Assembly (NCBI GenBank): GCA_029067895.1
Contig: JAIEDQ010000044.1
Location: 1-36,892, forward strand
Direction: 5' to 3'
Source of the DNA: Oscillospiraceae bacterium
GTDB lineage: Bacteria > Bacillota > Clostridia > Oscillospirales > Ruminococcaceae
DNA: 36,892 bases
Both the position numbers and the translations under genes were made by a program. The notes under the pieces are model-generated. The model saw only the letters and a list, made by a program, of their open reading frames with translations. It searched no databases and was not told where the DNA came from. Below, one piece after another: positions 14,774 through 22,418 of the stretch. Every line of letters begins with the position of its first letter. Positions within the stretch are counted from its first letter, which is position 1.

Positions 14774-15235
14774 TTAGTATTTCCGATTATTTTTCTCCAT
14801 AATGTCATAGCACAAATAATCCCCGTTGTCGGTGAGAATTTTACAGTACTCCTTTTCCTTGTACCCGCGCTTTATGTATATTGATTTTGCAGGCAGAGAG
14901 GAATCCAGCCGAATTGTTTCGCTGTACCCGAAAATCATATTTTCCGCAAAGTCAATAAGCTGACCTCCATGACCGTTACCCTGCTTGGACGGCTCTACAA
15001 AAAGCCTTTCTATACTGTTTCCGTCAATTGTAACAGTACCTGCGATAATGCCGTCCTGCTCTATCACATAAACCTTTCCCGCTTCAATATCGGAGGCTAT
15101 TTTTTCGGGCTTGTGGTGGGCAAGAAAAAATTCCACAGCCCCTGCGGGATAATATTTTGGGTACACGGCTTTAATGGTTTCCCTGACCAGTTCTGTAATT
15201 ATATCGCTCTCCGTCAGTACGGCGGAACGTATCAT
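14774..15235 (-). CDS. GNAT-family N-acetyltransferase
   Basis: A 153-residue acetyltransferase. The acetyl-CoA-binding motif A is visible as RLFVEPSKQGNGHGGQLIDF, with Q/R-x-x-G-x-G/A as QGNGHG, following the conserved strand IIAGTVTIDG. The C-terminal half (SIYIKRGYKEKEY) is the usual motif B. ATG 15235 follows GAGGTG by 6 bases. It starts 28 bases after speB, and this linkage raises the possibility that it acetylates putrescine, agmatine or spermidine, like SpeG or PaiA. The sequence itself does not identify the acceptor. Confidence 0.82.
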   Translation of the reverse strand: MIRSAVLTESDIITELVRETIKAVYPKYYPAGAVEFFLAHHKPEKIASDIEAGKVYVIEQDGIIAGTVTIDGNSIERLFVEPSKQGNGHGGQLIDFAENMIFGYSETIRLDSSLPAKSIYIKRGYKEKEYCKILTDNGDYLCYDIMEKNNRKY

Positions 15236-15263
15236 ATCTATCACCTCATCAATGCAGTATACG

Positions 15264-16112
15264 TCACGCTTCAAGCATAAGCAGCATTTCGCGCAGAAGC
15301 TTGCACGACAGCGCGGTGGAGATACCGCTGGGGTCGTATGGAGGGGACAGCTCGTTCATATCCATGCCCACGATATTCAGTCCTTTAAGGGACAACAGCG
15401 CGTTCAGAAGCTCTCCGAAACGCGCTCCCCCTGCTTCGGGAGTACCCGTACCGGGAAACTCCGAGGGGTCGAGGACGTCCATATCAACGGTGACATAGAC
15501 GTTTTTGCCCCGCAGCTCCTCTGCGGCTTTTTCAATACCGTCAAGGGTAAGCTTGTGCATTTTTGTATGCTCCGCGGCAAAGCGGAACTCCTCACGCTCT
15601 CCGCTGCGGATACCGAACTGGTATATGTGACCGTCCCCCACAAGCTCGTGACAGCGGCGCATTACGCAGGCATGGGAATTTTTCACGCCCAGATAGTCGT
15701 CCCGCAGGTCGGCGTGAGCGTCAAACTGTATAATATAAAGATCGTTATATTTTTTGTGTACCGCTCTGACCGCTCCGAGAGTGACAAGATGCTCGCCTCC
15801 GAGCATAAAGGGACGCTTTCCGTCCGCAAGAATTTCCGCGGCAATGTCCTCTATCTGTGCTAAAGCCATATCGGAAGAGCCCATTGGAAGCTCAGGGTCG
15901 CCCGCGTCAAATATTTTGCAGTCCAGCAAGTCTTTGTCCTGATAGGGGGAGTAGGTCTCGATACCGTAGCTTTCCGAGCGTATCGCCCTGCTCCCGAAGC
16001 GCGTTCCGGGACGGTAGGACGTGGTGCTGTCAAAGGGCGCGCCGAAAATGACCGTGTTTGCCTCCGAGTAATCGCAGTCGCAGGCTATAAAAGCGTTTCT
16101 TTCAATCTGCAT
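15264..16112 (-). CDS. speB: Agmatinase (ureohydrolase family)
   Basis: A 282-residue Mn-dependent hydrolase converting agmatine to putrescine and urea. All six metal ligands of the arginase/agmatinase family are present: His108 (GGEH), Asp131, His133 and Asp135 (FDAHADLR), and Asp210 and Asp212 (VDMDVLDP). Length is normal for Firmicute SpeB. ATG 16112 follows AAAGGA by about 10 bases. With speA, speE and speD upstream on the same strand it completes the arginine decarboxylase route. Formiminoglutamase or guanidinobutyrase activity is possible within the family, but the operon strongly favours agmatinase. Confidence 0.95.
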   Translation of the reverse strand: MQIERNAFIACDCDYSEANTVIFGAPFDSTTSYRPGTRFGSRAIRSESYGIETYSPYQDKDLLDCKIFDAGDPELPMGSSDMALAQIEDIAAEILADGKRPFMLGGEHLVTLGAVRAVHKKYNDLYIIQFDAHADLRDDYLGVKNSHACVMRRCHELVGDGHIYQFGIRSGEREEFRFAAEHTKMHKLTLDGIEKAAEELRGKNVYVTVDMDVLDPSEFPGTGTPEAGGARFGELLNALLSLKGLNIVGMDMNELSPPYDPSGISTALSCKLLREMLLMLEA

Positions 16113-16149
16113 AGTTCTGTTTCCTTTCTTAACAACAAAAAATTATCCC

Positions 16150-16166
16150 GCCCCCTTTGAGGGGGC
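16150..16166. repeat. GC hairpin between speE and speB
   Basis: GCCCCC, TTTGA, GGGGGC forms a perfect 6-bp stem. It closely resembles the internal hairpin of the MITE-like elements at 26484-26671 and 36209-36390. No immediate U-tract follows on either strand, so termination would be weak. Confidence 0.55.
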
Positions 16167-16208
16167 TGAGGATAAGCATATGTTTTTTATTTTTGACATT
16201 GGGGGTGA

Positions 16209-17069
16209 CTATGCCCGCGGAGGTTCTCCGCCTTCCAGAAGCTCCTTGACATAATTGGGTATAGCAAAACAGCCCTTGTGAAGCTCCGTGTTGTAGTAGC
16301 GCGTTTTCAGCCCCAGACCGTTCCATTTCTCCACGCTGTCGGAGAGTGGGTCAACCGACTTTGAAGCAAAGCCGAAAAGCCAGTGTCCCGACGGATATGT
16401 GGGGATATGCGCCTGATAGACCCTGCAAATGTCGAAAAATTCACGTATACGCCTGTGGGCTCTCTGCATGGCTTTCGCATCATCTGAATAGTATGGACTT
16501 TCATGCTGGTTTACAAGTATGCCGTTTGCGGTAAGTGCGTTAAAGCAGTTGCCGTAAAATTCACTGGTAAAAAGTCCCTCGCCCGGACCGAACGGGTCGG
16601 TGCTGTCCACGATAATGAGGTCGTAGCAGTTCTCGCACTTGCGGACAAATCTCAGTCCGTCATCATAAAAAATATGCACCCGCGGGTCGTCCAGACGGCA
16701 GGCGGTCTTGGGCAGGTACTCCTTGCAGACCTCCACAACCCGCTCGTCTATCTCCACCATATCAATATTGGCAAGACTTTCATAGCGGGTCAGCTCGCGG
16801 ACTGTTCCGCCGTCCCCCGCACCTATCACAAGGACATTTTTTATTGCAGGATTTGAAGCCATAGCAACGTGGGTTATCATTTCGTGGTAGATGAACTCGT
16901 CCTTTTCGGTAAGCATCATTATCCCGTCGAGAGTAAGAAATCTTCCGAACTCACCGCTCTCGAAAACGTCTATCCTCTGGTATTCGCTCTGCTCGGAATG
17001 AAGCTGTTTGTCCACCCTTATGGACATTTTAACGTCGGGCGTATGCAGTTCGCTGAACCATAATTCCAT
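16209..17069 (-). CDS. speE: Spermidine synthase
   Basis: A 286-residue aminopropyltransferase that transfers the aminopropyl group of decarboxylated AdoMet to putrescine. The nucleotide-binding GAGDGG is at 83-88, the acidic MVEID motif near 104-108 and the catalytic DSTDPFGP at 155-162. The N-terminal WFSELHTPD segment is the usual beginning. ATG 17069 has GAAAGGA about 9 bases upstream; a longer in-frame extension would enter the upstream membrane-protein gene. Downstream are speB and a GNAT gene; upstream are two membrane-protein genes and speA. Length matches B. subtilis SpeE (276). Confidence 0.96.
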   Translation of the reverse strand: MELWFSELHTPDVKMSIRVDKQLHSEQSEYQRIDVFESGEFGRFLTLDGIMMLTEKDEFIYHEMITHVAMASNPAIKNVLVIGAGDGGTVRELTRYESLANIDMVEIDERVVEVCKEYLPKTACRLDDPRVHIFYDDGLRFVRKCENCYDLIIVDSTDPFGPGEGLFTSEFYGNCFNALTANGILVNQHESPYYSDDAKAMQRAHRRIREFFDICRVYQAHIPTYPSGHWLFGFASKSVDPLSDSVEKWNGLGLKTRYYNTELHKGCFAIPNYVKELLEGGEPPRA

Positions 17070-17083
17070 AGCTGATATCCTTT

Positions 17084-17710
17084 CTATCGTTTTCTGTAAA
17101 CCTTGTTCCTGTTGATGTATTCGGGCTTTACGAATAATTTTATAAGCCGCGGAAATCTCTCCGCGTTGTACATAATGTACCATGACACGGCGACATAAAG
17201 AAGCCATACCCCCGCAATTGCAAGAACTAAATATGACACGGGACGAAGCCTTTCGTGCAGGTCTTTCATATCGTCAAGGTCAAGATACACGCTCCCGCCT
17301 TTTGACAGCGAGACGATTTTTCCGTGCGATATGACCGCCGATAAAACGTCCCCCTCCGAGACCTCCTCTGAAAAGCGTTCAAGGTCGAAGTATCCGCCGT
17401 CAAGCTTATACTTTTTTCCCGAAGAGCCGTCCCTGAAAGCAGCCTCGTCCTCGAAAATTTTAAACTCGGTCACAACAAACGCCGTGTGTTCGCAGTTTTC
17501 ATCGGTTATGGGAAATGTGTCCGAAAAAATATAAAACCACAGACCAAGCAGCATTGCAAGGATAAGTCCCCATATAAAAACAAACTCCCACTGACCCCAT
17601 ATGTTGCCGTTGAAAAGCTTCCCGTACCCCTGCTTGTGCAGACGCGCCTTTGTACGCTCATTGCGTCGTTTGGTTCGGGAAGCGTTTTTCCGTCCCACGG
17701 CTTTGGTCAC
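17084..17710 (-). CDS. Two-span membrane protein of unknown function
   Basis: A 208-residue protein: a strongly basic N-terminus (GRKNASRTKRRNERTKARLH), a hydrophobic helix (about 44-66), an extracytoplasmic domain (about 70-155) with alternating acidic strands (GGYFDLERFSEEV, GDVLSAVISHGKIVSL), a second helix (about 160-180) and a basic cytoplasmic tail. The start is GTG 17710, overlapping the stop of the previous gene as GTGA. It is tightly embedded between speA and speE, so it may serve polyamine transport, sensing or complex assembly. No family recognised. Confidence 0.72.
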   Translation of the reverse strand: MTKAVGRKNASRTKRRNERTKARLHKQGYGKLFNGNIWGQWEFVFIWGLILAMLLGLWFYIFSDTFPITDENCEHTAFVVTEFKIFEDEAAFRDGSSGKKYKLDGGYFDLERFSEEVSEGDVLSAVISHGKIVSLSKGGSVYLDLDDMKDLHERLRPVSYLVLAIAGVWLLYVAVSWYIMYNAERFPRLIKLFVKPEYINRNKVYRKR

Positions 17711-17964
17711 AGCTCGTCTGAGTCAAGCTTGTCGTTATCAAACTTCGACCGATTGTCGGTGTAGAACACATACAGGCTCAAAAATGAGGTAGAGCCCCAC
17801 AGCAAAGCCGATACAAAAGCGGTTATTACCACTCCCAAGCTTTCGACCCGCGTCAGAGCCAGTATTCCCTCGACTATCATCAGCGCCGTCAGACCTGCGG
17901 AAATAAGTCCGTAATAAAAATAAGACGCGCTTTTTCTGCTTTTGGTTTCAAAATAATCTTTCAT
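17707..17964 (-). CDS. Small two-span membrane protein
   Basis: An 85-residue protein with two hydrophobic helices (about 18-38 and 47-70) and an acidic tail (DNDKLDSDEL). ATG 17964 has GAGGT about 8 bases upstream; a TTG three codons earlier is possible. It follows speA by 16 bases and overlaps the next gene by four bases, showing translational coupling of the two membrane proteins. No family recognised; they may form a two-component membrane complex. Confidence 0.7.
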   Translation of the reverse strand: MKDYFETKSRKSASYFYYGLISAGLTALMIVEGILALTRVESLGVVITAFVSALLWGSTSFLSLYVFYTDNRSKFDNDKLDSDEL

Positions 17965-17980
17965 TGTTATCAACCTCGTT

Positions 17981-19438
17981 TCAGACCAGTACTCTTATTC
18001 TCTCGATATCCATATCCTCGGTGCCCGTCAGCACGCAGCCACGTTCCTTGGAATATTTTATATAGTCCAGAATTTCCGCCGTTATCTTTTCTCCCGGCGC
18101 AAGGACGGGTATTCCCGGCGGGTAGCACATAACGAACTCTCCGCTTATCTTTCCCGCACTTTCCGCTATCGGCACGGACTTCTGCTCGCCGTAGAACGCC
18201 GCCTGAGGCGAAAGCTCCACCTGCGGGGTAATATACTCGCTGCTTAGCATACCCGTTTTGTCCCGTGAAAATCTCCGCTTTATCTCTGCCATTGCGGACA
18301 CGAGACGCTCTATGTCCTTCCACATATCTCCTGCGGAAACGTACGCCAAAATATTTCCTATGTCCCCGAATTCTATCTGTATATCGTAATAATCCCGCAG
18401 ATAGTCGTAGACCTCGATACCCGCCAGACCTATGTCCCGCGTATGTACCGAAAGCTTTGTCCTGTCGAAATCGTAGATATCCTTTCCGTTGATAAGCTCG
18501 TCGGCAAAGGCGTAGTAGCCGCCTATCTTGGCGATCTCCTCACGGGCGTATGCGGCGGTGTCGATGACCCTGCCGATAATATTTTTTCCCTCCAGAGCAA
18601 GATTGCGGCGCGAAATATCCAGCGACGACAGCAGCAGATACGAACCGCTTGTGGTCTGGGTAAGATTTATCACCGCCCGCGTTCTTCCCTCGGTAACGCC
18701 AAACTTTGCCGCATTTTTGCCGATAAGCAGGAAACTGCTCTGGGTAAGCGAGCCTCCCGACTTGTGCATGGAGATGGCAGCCATGTCCGCTCCCGCAGCC
18801 ATAGCCGAAACGGGAAGTCCGTCACCGAAATAGAAATGAGTTCCGTGAGCCTCGTCCACAATGACCGCCATTCCGTGAGAATGGGCGATATCGGTTATCC
18901 TCCTCAGATCGGAGCATATGCCGTAATATGTAGGATTATTAACAAAGACAGCCTTGGCGTCGGGATTTTCCTCGATGGCTTTTTCCACGTCCTCCGCGCT
19001 CATTCCGAGTGGTATTCCGAGACGCTCGTTCACTCCCGGATTTACGTACACAGGCACAGCTCCGCTCAGGATAAGAGAGTTTATCGCGCTCCTGTGGACG
19101 TTCCGCGGCATGATTATTTTCTCGCCCGCGCTGCATACGGTCATAGCCATAGACTGCACCGCGGAGGTAGTTCCTCCAACCATAAAAAAGCAGTAAGCCG
19201 CTCCGAACGCCTCAGCCGCCAGCTCCTCGGCTTCCTTGATGACCGAGGTTGGGTGACAGAGATTATCCAGCGGCTTCATAGAGTTTACGTCCACGACAAG
19301 GCAGTCCTTGCCTAAAAAGCGGGTAAGCTCGGGATTTCCCTTACCGTGCTTGTGTCCCGGAACGTCAAAGGGCACTACCCTTGCGTCCCGATATTTCATA
19401 AGAGCCTCGTAGACAGGCGCTTTGTGCTGATCGTGCAT
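17981..19438 (-). CDS. speA: PLP-dependent arginine decarboxylase (Orn/Lys/Arg decarboxylase class I)
   Basis: A 485-residue enzyme of the aspartate-aminotransferase fold that should convert arginine to agmatine. The PLP lysine is Lys226 in SMHKSGGSLTQSS, with DEAHG at 195-199 supplying the ring-contacting Asp. Early motifs PFDVPGHKHGKG and the glycine-rich GGTTSAVQ complete the signature. It is the short, B. subtilis SpeA-like form without the response-regulator-like wing domain of E. coli enzymes. ATG 19438 follows AAGGAGG by 7 bases. Lysine or ornithine preference cannot be excluded from motifs, but linkage to speB, which consumes agmatine, supports arginine. Confidence 0.92.
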   Translation of the reverse strand: MHDQHKAPVYEALMKYRDARVVPFDVPGHKHGKGNPELTRFLGKDCLVVDVNSMKPLDNLCHPTSVIKEAEELAAEAFGAAYCFFMVGGTTSAVQSMAMTVCSAGEKIIMPRNVHRSAINSLILSGAVPVYVNPGVNERLGIPLGMSAEDVEKAIEENPDAKAVFVNNPTYYGICSDLRRITDIAHSHGMAVIVDEAHGTHFYFGDGLPVSAMAAGADMAAISMHKSGGSLTQSSFLLIGKNAAKFGVTEGRTRAVINLTQTTSGSYLLLSSLDISRRNLALEGKNIIGRVIDTAAYAREEIAKIGGYYAFADELINGKDIYDFDRTKLSVHTRDIGLAGIEVYDYLRDYYDIQIEFGDIGNILAYVSAGDMWKDIERLVSAMAEIKRRFSRDKTGMLSSEYITPQVELSPQAAFYGEQKSVPIAESAGKISGEFVMCYPPGIPVLAPGEKITAEILDYIKYSKERGCVLTGTEDMDIERIRVLV

Positions 19439-19573
19439 AGTGTTCCTCCTTACGCGGGGGTATGTGATCCCGATCTGCAATTAAAACCGTATGCAAAAAA
19501 TCTTTACAAAACCTAAAAATGCAGGCTTTTGTTTGATTTTTGGTACAGTTTTTGATTGCATATCAGTGTAAAA

Positions 19574-19930
19574 CTATTCGTCGGAGGCGTTCATGTCCTT
19601 TATCCATTCGTTCCTTGCCGACTGATATTCGTAATAGCTTTTGCCGTCGAACGAAACGGCGTACATACCCGAAAGTCTGTCGGCGTTTTCGCCCTCCTTG
19701 GTCCTCCACGAAAATGCGTACACCTTTTCTCCTTCAATGACCATAATATTGCTTTCAGACAGAAAATCCTTTTCTCCGAAGCCCTTGTCGGAAAGATATT
19801 CTGTCAGGAGACTCTCGGCAGCTTCCACAGAGATGCCCGTCTCCTCGCCTTTATCGCTGCAAGCCGAAAAAGCTGCCATAGCGATACAGATCAATAAAAC
19901 CGCAATAATTTTAAGCGTCGTTCCTTTCAT
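19574..19930 (-). CDS. Small putative lipoprotein
   Basis: A 118-residue protein with a lipoprotein signal peptide: MKGTTLKIIAVLLICIAMAA then FSAC with the modified cysteine near residue 24, followed by a polar SDKGEE stretch. The mature part is short, with YAFSWRTKEG and SYYEYQSARNEW segments that suggest a small beta-rich domain. ATG 19930 follows AGAGGTG at some distance. It lies between speD and speA (gaps 52 and 135 bases). Function unknown; a link to polyamines is positional only. Confidence 0.72.
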   Translation of the reverse strand: MKGTTLKIIAVLLICIAMAAFSACSDKGEETGISVEAAESLLTEYLSDKGFGEKDFLSESNIMVIEGEKVYAFSWRTKEGENADRLSGMYAVSFDGKSYYEYQSARNEWIKDMNASDE

Positions 19931-19982
19931 AATGCCAGCACCTCTCGTAAAATATTTTTGCGGGGAAAAACCAAAAAGCATA

Positions 19983-20792
19983 TCAATATATATTCATTCC
20001 GCTGAATATCTCTATCATTTCACGTCTGAGGGAATCGTTTATCGCCAGACGGGTCTTTGGAGCAAGCTCATAGGTATCTGTGTTGAAAAGATAGTTCTGC
20101 AAAAATATCTCTTTTATCATCATTTTTGTATGGAAGATATTGGACTGATAAACGTTCACGTCCACCGCGTCGTACCGCTCCAGTGTATCCTTTGCGATAT
20201 AGTCCTGAATTGAGGTTATGTCGTGGTCGATAAAGAGCTTTTTGCCGTGCTCGTCCCGTGTAAAGCCCCTTACGCGGTAGTCTATAGTAATGATGTCCGA
20301 ATCAAAGCTGCCGATAAGGTAGTCAAGCGATTTAAGCGGAGTTATCTTTCCGCAGGTGGCAACGTCTATGTCCACCCGAAAGGTGGTTATCTCGTTGTCG
20401 GGGTGGAACTCAGGATAGGTATGCACCGTAAGATGGCTCTTGTCCAGATGACCCGCAATGCTCTGCTTCTCTGCGGAAGCGACACGCATATTGCAGGATT
20501 CGTCTATATCCTCCGCGTCAAGGTGATCCTCCGAGACCAGAAGCGTAGCCGAAGCTCCCTGCGGCTCGTAATCCTGCTTGGAAATATTCAGAACGTGCGC
20601 CCCGATCATTTCCGTAACGTCGCACAGTATCTTTGTCAGACGATCGGAGTTATACTGCTCGTCGATATATTTTATATAATCCCGCTGCTCTCTTTCGCTT
20701 TTCGCGTAGCAGATATCGTAGATATTGAAGCTGAGAGTTTTGGTAAGATTATTGAACCCGTAAAGCTTGAGCTTATTGTTCAACCCTATCAT
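19983..20792 (-). CDS. speD: S-adenosylmethionine decarboxylase proenzyme
   Basis: A 269-residue proenzyme of the E. coli SpeD type. Cleavage should occur before Ser119 ([14 protein letters not shown]), which becomes the pyruvoyl cofactor. The whole protein matches E. coli SpeD as I recall it: [20 protein letters not shown] at the N-terminus, [20 protein letters not shown]-like [22 protein letters not shown] and a NIFHTKM segment. It supplies decarboxylated AdoMet to SpeE. ATG 20792 follows AAAGGAACGTG. Its own promoter is at 20858-20886. Confidence 0.96.
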   Translation of the reverse strand: MIGLNNKLKLYGFNNLTKTLSFNIYDICYAKSEREQRDYIKYIDEQYNSDRLTKILCDVTEMIGAHVLNISKQDYEPQGASATLLVSEDHLDAEDIDESCNMRVASAEKQSIAGHLDKSHLTVHTYPEFHPDNEITTFRVDIDVATCGKITPLKSLDYLIGSFDSDIITIDYRVRGFTRDEHGKKLFIDHDITSIQDYIAKDTLERYDAVDVNVYQSNIFHTKMMIKEIFLQNYLFNTDTYELAPKTRLAINDSLRREMIEIFSGMNIY

Positions 20793-20857
20793 CACGTTCC
20801 TTTCTCTTTCCCGGAAAAATCGCATATTCTGCAAATATACACAAATATACACTTTGA

Positions 20858-20886
20858 ATAATACGCTAAAATCCCCGAAATGTCAA
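20858..20886 (-). promoter_or_regulatory. Promoter of speD and the spe cluster
   Basis: Minus strand: TTGACA (20886-20881), 17-base spacer, TATTAT (20863-20858). The leader contains two tandem copies of a 10-base CAAATATACA unit (plus strand, about 20832-20851). Confidence 0.86.
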
Positions 20887-20979
20887 TAGATTTACGCAAA
20901 TTTCTTTTCCGAATATTTAAAATCTTTAAAATTCCCCCGAATACTCGCGAAATCTCACGTATTCTCTACAAGGTAAATT

Positions 20980-21939
20980 TTACCTATTCTTTGCATACCA
21001 ACGTTTTACAACGTCCTCCGCCTTTTTGCCCACAACAGAAAAACCCATTTCGGGATTGTTTTTCGGCAGCTTTGTGTACCAGTCCCACCAGAAAAACCCG
21101 CCGAACCAAGGCTCGTCCCACATAACGGTCATGCAGGACTCGTAGAAATTCGCCTGCTCGTCCTCGTCGTAGGGGAATTCCTTATGGCTGAAATCGTAAG
21201 GCATCATGGCGCAGCCCCTTGCGCTGCGGCAGCCTATCTCCATGAAGATTATCTGCTTTCCGCCGTTTAAGCGGGAAAGCTCCGCAAGCTTTGCCTTTTC
21301 CTTTTCCCATTCGGCGCACATATTGTCCATGCTGTCTCCGGGGACTTTTCCCACGCCGTAGTACGCCGACGTGCCTATGTAGTCAAGGGCGTCCCACCAC
21401 TTGACGCCGAACTCCTTGCCGTGATTGGTGTTGTAGACCAGCGGACCGTGATATATCTTCCGCACCTCGGCAATGGCGTTCCGCCAGTAGTCCTCCTTAG
21501 CCTCCGTGCCGAGCATTTCGCAGCCCACGCAGAACATCTCGCAGCCCGTGTCCTCGGCAATCTCCGCGTAGTGGCACAGGAACGCGGTATAGCTGTCAAA
21601 CCATTCTTTCCAGTAATCCTTGTCGCCTATCTCCCGTTCGGGGAAGAAAATATTAGCCCTCCACACGCCGTCGGCGCAGTTGACCATAGGCTTCATGCAG
21701 ACTTTCAAGCCGAGGGAGTGAAGCTTTTCCACCGCGGCGGAAACGTCCTTGTCGGTAACGGTGTAGCGGTAGTCGGGACGTATCAGCGTGGAGCTGAACG
21801 AGTCCTGCAAAACGGTAAAGGCAAGAGCAGTCCAGTCCCCGCCGAGAGCGGCGAGACGCTCCATTGAAGCCGCCGCCTCGGGGGTGCGGTATGCGCCGCG
21901 CCTGCCGTCAAAGCCGTAGGTAAAGCCTTTTATGAACAT
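20980..21939 (-). CDS. GH113-like glycoside hydrolase (beta-mannanase type)
   Basis: A 319-residue TIM-barrel enzyme without a signal peptide. It begins IKGFTYGFDGRRGAY, has the KPMV and NIFFPE strands, a probable acid/base Glu141 in FCVGCEM and a probable nucleophile Glu234 in IFMEIGCRS, spaced as in clan GH-A family 113. WWDW near the C-terminus is typical of the sugar-binding end of the barrel. It would cleave mannan-type oligosaccharides in the cytoplasm. ATG 21939 has GAAAGGA about 9 bases upstream. It is 16 bases downstream of a small unknown gene. A GH5 or GH39 assignment is less likely but not excluded. Confidence 0.82.
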   Translation of the reverse strand: MFIKGFTYGFDGRRGAYRTPEAAASMERLAALGGDWTALAFTVLQDSFSSTLIRPDYRYTVTDKDVSAAVEKLHSLGLKVCMKPMVNCADGVWRANIFFPEREIGDKDYWKEWFDSYTAFLCHYAEIAEDTGCEMFCVGCEMLGTEAKEDYWRNAIAEVRKIYHGPLVYNTNHGKEFGVKWWDALDYIGTSAYYGVGKVPGDSMDNMCAEWEKEKAKLAELSRLNGGKQIIFMEIGCRSARGCAMMPYDFSHKEFPYDEDEQANFYESCMTVMWDEPWFGGFFWWDWYTKLPKNNPEMGFSVVGKKAEDVVKRWYAKNR

Positions 21940-21955
21940 ATTAAACTTCCTTTCT

Positions 21956-22321
21956 TTATTCACGAAATTCAAACAAGTCCCGTTCTGTTATTTCCCGACG
22001 GGCGTTTTCCGGAAGATCGCTGAAATTCTCTTTCAAGATATTCAGCGGTTTGCTATAGTACCACAACAGCTGTACAATATCTTCAACAATGCTGTCACTG
22101 TTATTTTCAAAAAGCAGTTCCTGAAGCAGTACAGCCAATTCGTCCTCATATGGCAGCTTGCTTTTAAAGTACGGATCGAAAAACCTTTCGAGACAGAACA
22201 AAAGGCTTGATTTTTCCTCTTCCGAGCCTCCGCGCAGAATACTGCTTACCCCGTCAAGTCCGCTGTTTACCAGATCAAGCTGGCTTTTTCCGTATGTTAC
22301 AACGCTCTTGTTTTCAATCAT
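21956..22321 (-). CDS. Hypothetical acidic helical protein
   Basis: A 121-residue, acidic, helix-rich protein with no signal peptide or membrane span. Segments GLDGVSSILRGGSEEEKSSL and FSDLPENARREITERDLF suggest a small helical bundle; the name and function are unknown. ATG 22321 has only a distant GGAG, so the start is less certain. It immediately precedes the GH113-like gene and may share its transcript. Confidence 0.6.
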   Translation of the reverse strand: MIENKSVVTYGKSQLDLVNSGLDGVSSILRGGSEEEKSSLLFCLERFFDPYFKSKLPYEDELAVLLQELLFENNSDSIVEDIVQLLWYYSKPLNILKENFSDLPENARREITERDLFEFRE

Positions 22322-22371
22322 ATTGATACGTCATCTCCAATATTTATAACAAGGTCTGACTTTTTCCTTTA

Positions 22372-22390
22372 GGCGGGAGCAAGCCCCGCC
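22372..22390. repeat. GC-rich hairpin in the intergenic space
   Basis: GGCGGG (22372-22377) and CCCGCC (22385-22390) form a stem around AGCAAGC. No U-tract follows, so it is not a clear terminator; it resembles scattered REP-like hairpins of gut Clostridia. Confidence 0.5.
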
Positions 22391-22418
22391 CTACTTGGAA
22401 TTATTGTCAAAACGCCGT

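Noticed and set aside
22372-22390. Terminator of the ABC exporter operon
   Set aside because: GC hairpin with no U-tract in either direction; treated as a repeat.
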